Shown here one piece after another: positions 10,505-22,313 of a DNA stretch of 63,387 nt (positions are counted from its first letter, which is position 1; each line of letters opens with the position of its first letter). The notes below the pieces were generated by a model. That model made no database searches. It was not told the origin of the DNA and was given only the letters and a program-made list of their open reading frames with translations. Location: NCBI GenBank assembly GCA_004802705.1, contig SGPL01000140.1:1-63387 (forward strand). The letters run 5' to 3'. The DNA is from Bondarzewia mesenterica (Eukaryota > Basidiomycota > Agaricomycetes > Russulales > Bondarzewiaceae). The position numbers and the translations under genes were made by a program.

Positions 10505-13500
10505 CTATGTAATCAACGGCTCCTTCTCCGGAAGTGTTACAATGGGTGGTTCGGGTGTCGCGCTGTGAACGGATGCATCAGGCGGGTGGTTGTCCTGGAT
10601 ATTCAACTCTTTCCCGTCTTCGCTGACCCTGATCTTCACCACATCACCGTCACTGTAGGCTCAGATTAAGTACTCTGGAATCTATGATCGTCTGCAAAAC
10701 TAACACGTACCGAATCGTGCCTTTCAAGAGTTTCTGTGCTAAGGGGAAGAGCACTTTGGTGCGCACGACTCGCGCGATCGCGCGAGCCCCATAGACATCG
10801 GAGTAGCCCTGCTCCGCCAACCATTCTTGGGCAGCCGTATCCACATCCATGGTGATACGCCGAGGTTGCAGTCGATCTGATACGTCCTTCAGACGTAGTG
10901 AGACGACCTGAAGAATCGACGCTGGCGAGAGCCTGTTGAAGACGAGCATGGAATCTAAGCGGTTGAGGAGCTCGGGTGGGAAGTATTCCGCCGTGCGTTC
11001 CAGGACTTCATTCCTAGCTTGAGGCGTAACTACGCCGTTGCTATCACAGGCGGAAGAATGGGCAAGAATATCGCTGCCTGAATTTTGTTTTGTTTCATGT
11101 CAGCGCTATGATCGTGAACAAAAAAAATGAATACGGACCCAAGTTACTCGTCAGGCAGATGATGGTGTTCTGAGGGTTATAGTATAGGTAAGAGGAGAGA
11201 AGAACATGATACAGTACCGGCGACAAACCTTGAAATCCACCTTGCGACCTGGAACAAGCCACGATTGTGATTCAGCATTCCCACCAAACAGCTATCTGAG
11301 CATCGTCCACTCACCTTGACTGTCAGTAATGCTTCCTTCGTCAAGAATCTGAAGCAAAATCATCGCCACGTCCTTATGGGCTTTCTCAAGTTCATCGAGT
11401 AAGATGACAGCTAGGAATTCTAGTCAGCCCCTTGTAATTCCGTTCAAAGCAGAAAAATTCACATACCATAAGGCTTTCTGCGAACAGCCTCCGTCAGTTG
11501 CCCTGCAGAGAATTGTTAATTCAGACATGGAAATGAGAGATAACAATATACATACCTCCTTCCTCGAACCCGACGTATCCGGGTGCTGCACCAATCAAGC
11601 GAGATATAGTATGCCTGTCATGGTACTAGTAGAAAGCGAGTGTGTGTGAGTGTGAGAAAGGCATTGATTATATGGAGTACTATACAAACCTCAGACATGT
11701 TGATGTTGATGCTGCGGTAGAGATGCTTATCAATATCTGTCCAACGCAAAAACGACCACGAAACTCACAGTCCCCTCTGCTCGTCATCAAACAGGAATTC
11801 AGCAAGAGCTTTGCACAGTTCCGTCTGCAAGAATATGAGTACAGGTCATTGTTTAGAAGTTTTTTTTTTAAACGACTGGCCTTCCCAACACCTGTTGGTC
11901 CCAAGAACAGGAAGGATGCAACAGGGCGAGTCGGAGCTTGTAACCCGGCACGGGAGATCCTGACAGCATCGCTGACGGCAGTCACTACATGGTCTTGACC
12001 AACGACACGTCGCTTCACCATATCCTCCATCTGATTTGATGAAAACCATGAGCATCAAAATGCGAGGATACCCAGACGATCATACGCACATGCACCAACT
12101 TATCTCTTTCTCCCTTCAACAAATTTTGTACAGGAATACCCGTCGCCTTCGCCACGACCCGGGCAATATCGTTCGACGTTACTCGATCATGCAACATAGC
12201 AAGGGGAGAGTCTGCGTTCTCATCCGCACGCTCACCCTCGACGGGGAGTTGGCGTTCTAAATCGGGGATGGTCGCGAACCGCAGACGGGATGCGCGCTCA
12301 TACTGGCCTTGACGCTGCGCAACCTCAAGGCTGTGTTTAGCATCTTCAAGGCGTTTCTTGATATCCTTGATGCGATCCAGTCGCGCACGTTCTGGAGGTT
12401 ACCAATGCGTCAGTCAATAGGTGTTCGCGAGCACTGCTCGCTACAATGAACATACCGGCTTGCCAGATAGCTGTCAAAGCTTCTGCTTCTTCCTTCTTCT
12501 GTACGAGATCCTTCTCCAGCTTGTCTTTACGTTCTTGGCTGAACACGTCCGTCTCGTTCTTCAAACTTTCCAGCTCGATTTGTATTGTCATGACCTCCCG
12601 ATCGAGCTTCTCCAGCCCGTCTGGTTTGGACTCCTGCGCTAGTCGGAGGGATGAGGCGGCCTCGTCTACCAAGTCGATGGCCTTGTCCGGAAGGAAGCGG
12701 TCGGAAATATATCGAGCTCCGTATACAGCAGCTGCACAATATGGGCGTCACTTCCTCCAAGTCTGGTCCAAATGCCAAATGGACTGCTTTACATACCAGT
12801 GACGAGAGCGCCGTCTGCAATCTCAACACCGTGGTGAACTTCATATCGAGATTTCAGTCCACGCAGGATGGAGATCGTCGATTCGACTGTAGGCTCGTCA
12901 ATCGTGACGGGCTGGAAACGACGCTCAAGAGCAGCATCCTTTCCGATAGTTTTCCTATATTCATCAGCTGAACGTGTGGGGCGTCAGATTGAGTTCTTGG
13001 AATAAAACCTTTAAATCTTACGCGTTGTAGCACCGACGAGTTGCAACCCTCGAGCAAGTGCTGGTTTGATCATTTGACCGGCATCGATACTGCCCTCAGC
13101 CTTGCCCAAATTGAACAGCGTATCTACAAACAAAGGCAATTCAATGTGAATTCATGGCACGCATATTCCGCCAGAAAATACTCACGGACTTCATCGATGA
13201 AACAGATAACATTGCCCGCCTACAACATATTCAATCTGAATGTCGGAAATGTGATGTGAGACAAGATTGCGTACCTCATCCTCAATGTCGCGGATCAGCG
13301 CCTTGAATTTCTCCTCAAATTGGCCGCGGATCCCCGACCCAGCCATTATTGCGGATAAATCGAGCGAGAGAACGCGCTTGTCTTGGAGAGACTGATTTGA
13401 CAGGGTGAGCTTCTTCTGTCAAATTTTGGTTAATTGACAGATTCGACATACCTCTGGAACCTCCTTGGCCACGATCCGGCTAGCCAGACCTTCCAAAATA

Positions 13501-14115
13501 GCGGTCTTGCCAACACCTGGCGGCCCAATAAGCTGACGCGTATGGTCAGAATCGTCATTGCGAAAACTCAGAAATATACTTACCACTGGGTTCGACTTGG
13601 TCCTTCGAGACAGAACTACATACCATTCAGCACAATATTAATGGAAAAAATGTAAGTTAGAACTCGGCATACTTTGTATTGTTCGACGAATTTCTGAAGG
13701 ACTCGCGTGAGTAACTTCAATAGCGTAAGGCATGCGCCTACGTACCTTCGTCTCTCCCTATAGTCGGATCAAGTTTCCCATTCCGTGCAAGCTCAGTGAG
13801 GTCAATGCTCTAAAGAATTGTTAGATGCTTCTGAACGAGGTTGACATTTGACAAGTCGCGACTAACATATTCCTTGAGAGCATCTCCCTTTTGATGCTGC
13901 TGCATCATGAACCCCGGAAATCCCCCTCCATTACCGCCAGCTCCTCCTGGTGGTCCCTGAGAGTAATTCCTGATAGCTATGGTACTTCCTCGGAGGAGAC
14001 ATGGGGCGAGGACAGCCCCTGAATTCCGAAAGACATTTACTGCTGTTCCTCGGCGGATAGGTGCCCGTGTAATCGCATTTCTAGTAAGCTGCCTGCCTGA
14101 GATCCCGCGCAGCAT
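10505..14115 (-). CDS. HSP78: Mitochondrial Hsp100 disaggregase (ClpB type)
   Basis: HSP78 is a hexameric AAA+ machine that pulls apart aggregated proteins in the matrix together with mitochondrial Hsp70. The first exon (from 14115) encodes an Arg-rich presequence beginning [19 protein letters not shown], then a Gly-rich stretch. It leads straight into the first ATPase domain with no ClpB N-domain, as expected for HSP78. Walker A of domain 1 (GPPGVGKT) is encoded at 13498-13525. The middle coiled-coil rod lies at about 12350-12670. Domain 2 begins with [16 protein letters not shown] (near 12000) and FLGPTGVGK (about 11881-11910). The stop is TAG at 10505-10507. There are many short introns. 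The one splitting the second Walker A (11825-11880) starts with GC, so GVGK joins [11 protein letters not shown]. The 229-bp gap to the oxidoreductase gene is a shared divergent promoter. Confidence 0.9.
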
Positions 14116-14344
14116 TGATCGCGATGGGTTAATTTATAAGTGACAAGTATTGTGGAAGCGAAACAGAGAGGATGTAAACAGGGAGGGGGAAATACATCCG
14201 ATTCGCATCCAAGAGGTCACTTTAAGAGCGCGTAATTGATCACGTGAAAACGTGAAAACGCGTCTTTCTTGATTTCCCTCAATTTCTCCCGAATTATCCA
14301 GAAATAGAGAGAAACATTGCGGAAACATTCTTGACTCGCTCTTG

Positions 14345-16326
14345 ATGTCCGCAACGATCACCCTCAAGGCTGTCACCTTCTCTACTTTAGCAGCTATGGC
14401 TGTTCTATCAATTCCTCTCAACCAATCTTTAGAGCATCAGGTCACCTTTGAGCGGCCTACAGACCATGGCGCAGCACCTTTGCCAGTCTCCAATCCTACC
14501 CATTCGTTCTGGACTGATTCGTCTCCAGATGCTAATCCTCTGGCCAGCGAGGGCAGCAGGGGTCCAATGACAACTGACGCAGATATTTGCATCATTGGCT
14601 CTGGACTTACTGGTGTATCTGCTGCCTATCATCTATCCAAGGCGGTCCAGATGAAACCGAATCTCGGCCCATTGAAGACGGTCATCTTTGAGGCACGAGA
14701 TTTCTGTCAGCTTTGCATGTTCTGTCTCTTCCGAAGGTATTGAAACTTATCGTATCAAACAAGGCTCGGGCGCGACAGGTACGTGCTCTCTGCTCTCTGC
14801 TTTTTTGGGTATCGGCGGTGAGTCGTGAACATGTTATCAGGTAGGAACGGTGGTCATTTGGTGTCCAACACGTTCTTTGAGTTTGAAGCCAACAAAGCTG
14901 CATGGGGTCTCGATGATGCTATAAAATCCGTGGCTCTTGAGGATTACACCGTATCTGAAATCGTTGGGTTGCTGCAAAGCCAAAATCTGGGAGATGCAGT
15001 TGACTTGGTCTCTGGAGGACGAGTTCACCTGCTTTTTACCGAGAAAGAGGTGCAAGAAGCTCATGCAGATTACTTGGGAGCCAAAAATGCCGGTGTGGAT
15101 GTCTCTGATTCGGAATTGCTGAGCAAAGAAATGGTTGAAGAGGTAAGGGATTTTTGCGAGGTATGCTTGACATGCTATTTTCAAACTGACGAACTCGCCT
15201 TAGAGATACGGTACTTCATACCCTGCGTACAAGATAGCTGGTCATAACTTGTGGCCTTTGAAGCTCGCCACTCAGCTATTTAACCTGGCCAAGAATGCTA
15301 CGCCTTCTTTATCGCTGCATCTGCACACGAGGACACCGATCACGTCCATCTCGCCTATGATCTCCGCTACTGAAAGCAACTCTCATCCTCGTCGCTGGTC
15401 TCTGCATACTGCTCGTGGATCAGTGTCATGTTCCTACATTATTCACGCTACGAATGCATACTCCTCGCATCTCCTTCCTCATCTCACTGGCTCAGAAGGC
15501 ATCATCCCTGTTCGAGGACAGATTATTGCTGTCAGGTCGAACACCACGGCGGACCGGTTATCTGACTCCGGATGGACGGGCAACGAAGGGTTTGAATACT
15601 GGTTCCCTCGCCCACTTAAAGATGTGGAGAAGAATCGGAATCCACTCGTGATTCTCGGTGGCGGTAGGGAATACGCTAAAGGCGGGTTTGAGATACATGA
15701 GACAGATGATTCGATCGTAAATGAAGATGTTGGAAGGGGCTTAAGGAGCTTCCTTCCGAGTTTGTTCCCCGGGAAGTTCCCTGTTGACGGGGAACCAGAA
15801 ATGGAATGGGTACGTTGGCCCTTCCGAGCCGTACTTGATGCAGTGCGCACTGATCTCGGTATGTTCCAGACAGGTATTATGGGCTATACCAAAACGCACG
15901 ACCCATTCGTACGCCACATCCCAATAGGCTAGATTGATGACCATTTATTGAAGTTGATTTGGACAACAGGTTGGCCCGGTGATGAGCCCTGATGGGTCTG
16001 CCTACGAAGGCCAATACATCTCTGCTGGATTCTCAGGGCATGGCATGCCCCGTACATACGCTTGGTAAGCTTCCTTGAGCTCTCTTTTTGCGATGCTGTA
16101 CCTGACTTCGCCTGGCAGCGCCGAAGCTGTTGTAGGAATGATCGCCGCTGAGCTTGATAACGCTGAGTGGTCTGTTCCCGATTGGCTTCCCAAACACTAT
16201 CTCACCACGAATAGCAAGGAAGGAGGGTGCGGGGGAAATCAGCACGGCGAGGATGCTAGATCTACATGTGGAGATACCGGTACTTCGTACCCGGGAGGTC
16301 GAAGTTTCGATCAATGTAATACTTAG
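14345..16326 (+). CDS. FAD-dependent oxidoreductase (DAO family)
   Basis: This is a flavoprotein of the D-amino-acid/glycine oxidase fold; substrate unknown. The ATG at 14345 starts a hydrophobic segment (LKAVTFSTLAAMAVLSIPL, residues about 6-24), which may be a signal anchor. The dinucleotide-binding motif is ICIIGSGLTGVSAAYHLSKA. After a short intron (from 14706) comes the family motif CSGATGRNGGH, which contacts FAD. The substrate side follows (NLWPLKLATQL, YIIHATNAYSSHLLPHL, IPVRGQI), then the C-terminal FAD contact YISAGFSGHGMPRTYACAEAV. Splicing is in frame through about seven exons to TAG at 16324-16326. Closest general class: fungal FAD-dependent oxidoreductases related to bacterial gamma-glutamylputrescine oxidase. 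A divergent promoter is shared with HSP78. Confidence 0.85.
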
Positions 16327-16518
16327 AACAGCCTTTTGATAGACTCGTCACGGTCAGATGTTGCTACTAACCGCACGAAGTTTCTTTTTGTCATGTGAGG
16401 ATGTTGTGCAACTGACAGACCTTGAAGCCTCCTTTTCGAGAAGGCTTCGATGCGGAGCTGCAGTTCGAGAAGGTGGTTCGGGCGCTTGTGGCTACTCGGT
16501 CTTCTCACCGTTCACATC

Positions 16519-19234
16519 ATGTCCGAAACTAAGTCGCAAGCCGCAACAAATGAACAGAAATGGGGAAGAGGTATTTGTCAATGATGACTCGGTAGACATT
16601 GCCGTAGATGGCTCTTTGCTAACCCTACCTTGTCTGAAGTGTTAATTTGTGGTGGTACGGATTGGTATGTGCTCATCATTCGACATGACGACACTCCGTC
16701 TCTCAAAATTGTGACCATGATACAATTGTGATTGAATTGCTCTGTTGAACAGGCCGAAGTTAGGGCGTAAAGAAAGAGGAGGCAAGGCCGAGGGAGCCAT
16801 CCAAGAGTACGAACGCCTCCTCTGACTGAGACAGTCCACACTGACGCCACGCCCTCACTCTCAACTTCCGCTATTCACAGGCACCCAGATCTCCTTGAGC
16901 CGCATATCTTGCGCTCATTAAGCAATGTCAAGGTTGTCTCCATACACGCCTCCTGCGCGGGCTGCCATTGTATCGTTCTCGATATTGAGGGCACCGCGTG
17001 GCTATTCGGACGGAACCAATTCTCCGCGCTCGGCGTTTCGGGTGTAGATTTCGTCTCGGAAAACGCGCCCTTAAAAATCAGAGCGGTAGATCTGGGTGCG
17101 GAGGAGGGGACGAGGTTTGTCCATGCAGCGTGTGGGAGGAGTCATACTATACTGGTAGATAGTGATGGACGAGCATGGACAGCGGGCGCGAATAACTTGG
17201 GTCAGGTGAGTGAATTCATGGTTTGCTGATCCTTTGAGAGTCAATCTGACGTCGGCTCCGTCTTAGTGTGGACATCATACCTGCGCCGAGGTTTCTTCGT
17301 TCAAGGTTGTTGATGGTCCACACCATGCTGGGACAAAGGAGCAGGAGCACGTCATCAAAGCAGCGGCTGGAATTACATTTTCATTGTTCTTGACGAAGAG
17401 CGGGCGGAGTATGTACACCCATGATCCCTTGCCTCCGAAAGAAAAGCTTCAGCTAATTATCGGAATATTTTGTCATAAGTCTATTCCGTTGGGTCTGGAG
17501 AGAAAGGACAACTAGGTAATGGGCGGACTGGCGAACACATCGTCACGGGTAACAAAAGCGGGTACGACATCGAGACCGAACCAAGTTGCGTTCCCGTCTT
17601 TTTGACTTCGGGGCTTCCTGTCTGATGTGATCAATGTTCGCAGTCCTGGTCAAGGGTCTCCAAGACAAGAAGATTACGCAAATTGCCTGCGGCCAACAAC
17701 ACAGCATTGCCCTTGACGAAGAAGGGTAAATGGACTTTCTCACTGATCTGTACGGCTGCAGAGTGACCCAATCTTTGTTGGTGGCGTGTAGAATTGTGTA
17801 CGTGTGGGGCTATAATGGGTATTGCCGCCTAGGTCTTGGGAACCAGCAAGACGTCTTGACGCCCAAGGTCGTGCCTCAGGTGCGCGGGTTTCTCCTGGGT
17901 TCTCAAAGGTTATACCTGGTTACGGCACCGACTGACGGTTTCATTCCTGCAGTTCACCGGACCGCAACCGAACCTCATGGGCGCGCAGGTCATTGCGGGC
18001 CCGTCGAACTCCGTCGTGATCGACAAACAGGGCATGTACTGGATGGCGGGTAAAGTACGTTTGCTACTTCACGATTGCTTCTTCCGTAGCTAACTGCTCC
18101 CCAACACAGTGGAAAAATACTGGTGATGGTGTGTCGCGCTTCTCATAACGAGGGGAGAGAATTCTTGAAACTGAGTACACAATGCAGGGTCTGGAGGTCA
18201 ACCGTACTCCACCTTCCGTTACATGCAAGATATAATGTAGGCAACCTTTCGGCCCATGTCTCTTCCTAACGTGCTGACATTCGATCTCTGGTAGGGGTTG
18301 CAAGATGCTGCACGCTTCCTGTGGCGGGGTAACCCACTTTGCCGTTGCGCCAGATGATGAGGAAGGCGGTGTCATGACAATTGCGTGGGGACAGAATGCA
18401 GCGAACGGTGCGCATCCTCAATTCTGCTCTTGAGCGAACTGACCCTTGACCGATGACGCGTCCCAAGGCGAACTGGGTTTGGGACCCAACGAGCCCAAGA
18501 GCGCGACGAAGCCCGGACTACACCGACCACTCGGCGGCATCGACATAATCGAGTGCGTTTTATTCCTTCTACCTCATCTCCATTCTCCGCTGGTGAACTC
18601 AAACTGACGCGCGAGGGGGAAATAACAATGGGTAAACTTGGCAACCGTGCACGCACTTGAAATCGCAGCATCGCCGCGGGACAGAACACGACGTACTTCC
18701 TTGCCACCCCAAATGAGAAGCTCTCTGACCTGCCGAGACATCCTGCAGATCTAGAGGCCCCCGAAGTATGCGTGGAGTGCAAGAAGGACGACGGCGATCC
18801 GTTGGCTTGCGACAAGGTTCGTCCGGGTCTCATCCCTTCCTCGTCGCGACTGACCTGATAGTTTCGCCTCGGATCCGGCGGGCGAACAGTGCGACGCGCC
18901 GTACCACCTCGGGTGCTTAGACCCGCCCCTGGACGCGATACCAGACGGTGAGTGGTTCTGCCCCGACTGCGAACGTCGTCCAGGTGCGCCGGTAGGCGAC
19001 GCGCTGCCCCCGCCGCAGATACACAAGCGGTCAGGTGCAGGCACTGGTAAAAGGAAAGCGCGGCCCGCGTCGGACGCAGATATCGACGAGGAAGACGAGG
19101 AAGACGAGGACGCGGGGAAGAGCAGAAAGCGCAAGGCGCCTGCGAAAAAGGACGGTGGTTAGTTGCACGAATACAGAACTGTCGTTGTCGCTGGTACTGA
19201 CTTTGATGCCCTAGTCTCGAAACGCAAGAAATAG
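16519..19234 (+). CDS. RCC2-like beta-propeller fused to a PHD finger
   Basis: The N-terminal two thirds matches RCC2/TD-60, an RCC1-type propeller: VLICGGTDW, WLFGRNQFSALG, VYVWGYNGYCRLGLGN, GPSNSVVIDKQGMYWMAGK and WGQNAANGELGLG occur in family order. Exon 1 (16519-16570) gives MSETKSQAATNEQKWGRV. The last propeller strand (DIAAGQNTTYFLA) runs in the same exon (18669-18816) into CVECKKDDGDPLACDK. The next exon continues CDAPYHLGCLDPP...EWFCPDC, a complete C4HC3 PHD zinc finger, the fold that reads histone H3 tails. The protein ends in acidic runs (DEEDEEDED) and basic nuclear-signal-like KRK clusters, stop at 19232-19234. A chromatin-associated role is my inference; RCC2 acts on small GTPases and chromosomes in animals. 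No break is seen. Confidence 0.87.
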
Positions 19235-19596
19235 CCTTCGATCGCGATGGACATCTTCCGCGTCTATTTTCTGACCGCCTCCCTGCAGGTCTCCGCCCCG
19301 CACATCTCCCCTTCATCTGTTCTATTTTCTTTTCTTTTGTGTTTACATATGCCAACTCGGAAAACAGGGATCCTGTCACATATTTCTCTCCTCAATACTC
19401 CTCCCATCTCATTAGATATCGATGTGTGTCATATTACTCTTGGTTTACAATGCGTATACTGGTATCATGCGTGATTTGGCGTGCAACACAGCGTCAAGGC
19501 AAACAAAGAAAAAAAAGGTCCTATGTAAGTATGTAACAGTAGAATACTGCATCTCAAGTCCATCCGTGTCCTTCTAAACCCATGCCCCGTGCTCCA
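19235..19596. other. Convergent 3' ends
   Basis: This gap lies between the stops of the RCC2-PHD gene (plus) and ERG9 (minus). It is AT-rich with a poly-A run near 19507-19515, consistent with two 3' UTRs. No coding signal. Confidence 0.5.
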
Positions 19597-21313
19597 TCAG
19601 CCCCAGATCTTCAAAACAGTAAGGACGATGGCAACGCTCAGACCAATGATGAGGATCACGGCACCCACGAAGAACGCGAGCAAGTCGAGGGGCATGCCAC
19701 CCTGTTGCTGTTGTTGCTGTTGTGTGGCAGGCGACGTGGCGGCGACGGCGAGTTTCTCAGTGTCTGCGCGTTCCTGCTCGAGCTTGAGGATGCGGGTACG
19801 GACGTCGGACGGGTCGAGTTCGAGGTCCTGGCCTGCGGGTGCGAGGCGGACAAAGGACGGGAATTGGTGTTCGGCCCATTGTTCGATCTTGGAGCAGGCG
19901 ACGGAGATGCGGAGGAAGTTGGGGTCTGCGGGGGATGCTTTTGCGTGGATGGCACGCGCGTAGTCGCGGAACATGTAGGCGACGTCGCGGGGGTTTGTCG
20001 AGCGCATGATGAGCTGTAGGAATACGAGGGTAATCAGTGGAGGGAACTTGGGGAAAAAGATGGGAGGAAAGGAGAGAAGGGTGACTTACCCGTGCGGCTT
20101 CCGCTTTGCGGATTTTGATGTGCCGGTGGAACATTTCTGGGTTCATGAAGCACAGGCTGAGGGTGGCCATGGCCATGCTGGCGGGGATGGCGCAGAAGTT
20201 GAAGACCGTCTGGTTCTTGAGGAGGCGGAGGTAATCGAGCGAGTCGGTCGCATGGCGGAGGGCGTCGAGGACCATGCCACTCTGTACCCATTGCGCGCGC
20301 TCCTCGTTGCCAGGGGCGTACAGTGCCGTCACGTCCGCGCAGGGCACGCCATTGCCATACTCTGCGCGGCCCCAGACCTCGCGCGGCCAGAAGAAGCGCC
20401 GTTGGTCGGCGTCCTCGCGGAAGTCGCGGATGATGTTTGTCTTTTGGAGAAGCAGGCCCATCGAGTTGGAGAGTTCGAGTTGGTCGGCGAGCCAGGATGC
20501 TTCCTTGCCCGACGCGCTCCAGATCCGCGAGAGACCCTCGCCGACGAGCCCCGCGACGTAGTGGCAGTACAGGTCGTAGTCGGCAACTGTGTCGAGGTAG
20601 ATGGAGCCTGCTGTTGCGGCACGGTGGGTGAAGTCGGCCATGCCATTCTCCATTTTGTGACAGATGTCGACGATCACTTCGCGGTAGCTGTGGAGGAGCG
20701 TTTTCAGATACCATTTCCAGCTGCACGAAACTCCAGCAGACATGCCTCGGTCGCACGAAGGGACATTACAGATCGGACAAAGGAAATTGGAACGTACCTA
20801 GGTTCTAACCGATTGACCTCATCGACGACCTTGTCATACTCGACCAAAACAACCCTGTCCTTCTCGTCAGGACCACTGCCGTCGAAATTCCAGCCTGGAG
20901 TGACTGTCTTTTCATGGAACGAGCGTAGGATGGGCTGTTTGACGTCATCTGGAATGGACATGTCATCCTCGACAGTGTCCAATCCACGAAGGACGATATA
21001 AAACAGGCAGATCTAAAGACACCAATCAAGAAGACATCGCTCAGCGCACGTCCCACGCACGAACAAAGACGCACTGACGCACCGTCCTGGCGAGGTCACC
21101 GTCGAGCTCCTTGATCACGGCAGAGAAACTTCTACTCGTCAAGTCCAGCAACTCCCAACACCGCCGCATGGACTGCCGGTCCCATCCCGATGTCGGATGT
21201 TCGCGCTTGGCTGTGATGTCGCGTTTCGTTTCGTGGTATATCCAGTATTGACAGAGGGACCGGAATTCGTTTGGATGTGTGAGCATCAACGCGAGCATAG
21301 ATAGGACGCCCAT
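19597..21313 (-). CDS. ERG9: Squalene synthase
   Basis: Squalene synthase joins two farnesyl diphosphates through presqualene diphosphate to squalene with NADPH, the first committed step to ergosterol. It is anchored in the ER membrane. The protein starts MGVLSMLALMLTHPNEFRSL. The first Mg-binding Asp motif is RGLDTVEDDMS; the conserved YCHYVAGLVGEGL follows, then the second Asp motif NIIRDFREDADQRRFFWPREVW. The last exon carries a Gln-rich linker (seven Q) and a strongly hydrophobic tail, LLAFFVGAVILIIGLSVAIVL, the membrane anchor. Four introns are visible (near 21020-21080, 20700-20800, 20013-20090 and others) and all splice in frame. The stop is TGA at 19597-19599. Confidence 0.95.
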
Positions 21314-21532
21314 GGTCGTCGTCGGTCGTTGAGGGGAGGAGGTGTAGGGTGGGAAAGGGGGGAAAAAGAAAGAGAGTAATCAGTAAACGAAGGATATAAG
21401 TTAGTTTGTTCAACCGGGCCAGGGCAGTGCGAGCACGTCTGTCGTACCACTTGTCAATTTCGCCACTTTAGGAGATCATCCGACCTCAAATATATTTCTT
21501 TTCCTTTTCATTTGTCTGCCACGGCGTTCGAC

Positions 21533-21757
21533 ATGGACTCAGGCACACCGACCCCCCCTGCGCGTTTCTTGCCCACATCTACAAAGAAATTGTCCACCAG
21601 AGCCGCTCAGGCCAGCCTCGTCGACTTTCTCGCAGAGTTTGAGCACCGCAGCTCCCCGCTCAAGGGCGGCGACAACGCTGTCACCGTCCAGCTCCACAAA
21701 TTGAGCAAGGCTTTGGCGGAGGAGAGGGCCAAACGACCCAAGGACGATTCGCATTGA
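21533..21757 (+). CDS. Small conserved-looking protein, 74 aa, function unknown
   Basis: An ATG at 21533 opens a 74-residue frame with good codon use: MDSGTPTPPARFLPTSTKKL, then an amphipathic, probably helical part (AAQASLVDFLAEFE and VTVQLHKLSKALAEERAKR). The Pro/Thr-rich start and helical end recall small adaptor or complex subunits, but I do not recognise the family. It is divergent from ERG9 (219 bp between starts). A GTGAGT donor-like site lies just after the stop (about 21761), so a 3' UTR intron or an alternative longer form is possible. Confidence 0.6.
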   Translation: MDSGTPTPPARFLPTSTKKLSTRAAQASLVDFLAEFEHRSSPLKGGDNAVTVQLHKLSKALAEERAKRPKDDSH

Positions 21758-21820
21758 ATTGGTGAGTTGCATTCGCCAGCGTTCTAAGCATCATGTGTAT
21801 CTCATCGAAGCGCGCTGCAG

Positions 21821-22093
21821 TCAGGTTTTTGATACCATCACATTTCTGATACTTTGGTTCCGAAATTGGGAAAGCATGGGCCAGTTCGATGTTATCACTC
21901 TCCTACTGCACTCGAAAACGACAGCTTGACGACAGCAGACGACGATGTAAAGATTGCCGGTGAACCAAAGGCAGACCCACGTTGATGACCGGAATGCCGT
22001 AACATTCCACTCGATAAAATAAGACCTTCGTCGCTTCCCCATCGTCGGCGCCAGGACAGTGCTAAGGAAGACAAGAAGAGCGCACAGATTCAT
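21821..22093 (-). CDS. Doubtful ORF with signal-peptide-like start
   Basis: An ATG at 22091-22093 gives MNLCALLVFLSTVLAPTMG, which looks like a secretion signal. The rest is Cys- and Trp-containing with no recognised domain. A second frame over the same DNA (EATKVLFYRVECYGIPVIN) also looks protein-like, so this may be a frameshifted or spliced relic of a secreted-protein gene. It lies next to the decayed TGS1 copy. Confidence 0.25.
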   Translation of the reverse strand: MNLCALLVFLSTVLAPTMGKRRRSYFIEWNVTAFRSSTWVCLWFTGNLYIVVCCRQAVVFECSRRVITSNWPMLSQFRNQSIRNVMVSKT

Positions 22094-22313
22094 GTCACTT
22101 CGGTTTTGATGCGAAGAAAGCAGGCGCTATCGCAATGGCCCTTTTTAAACCTCAACTAAGTAGTATTGGCGGAGACGGAAATGGTGGTTGAGTTTAATGA
22201 TGTGGAGTGGGCGGAATACTGCCACTCCTGCGAGTGAACCACCGAACCCATCCACCACACATTTTCAGAAAACAGACGCACCGACAGTAGAGTCACTCAG
22301 GAGTCAGAATACA

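Noticed and set aside
14116..14344. Heat-shock elements between HSP78 and the oxidoreductase
   Set aside because: GAA and TTC triplets are present, but their spacing (3-4 nt) does not match the nGAAnnTTCn rule well enough to call a site.
20034..20756. Long alternative frames (up to 331 codons) over ERG9
   Set aside because: High GC makes several frames open here; only one gives the squalene synthase motifs with proper introns.
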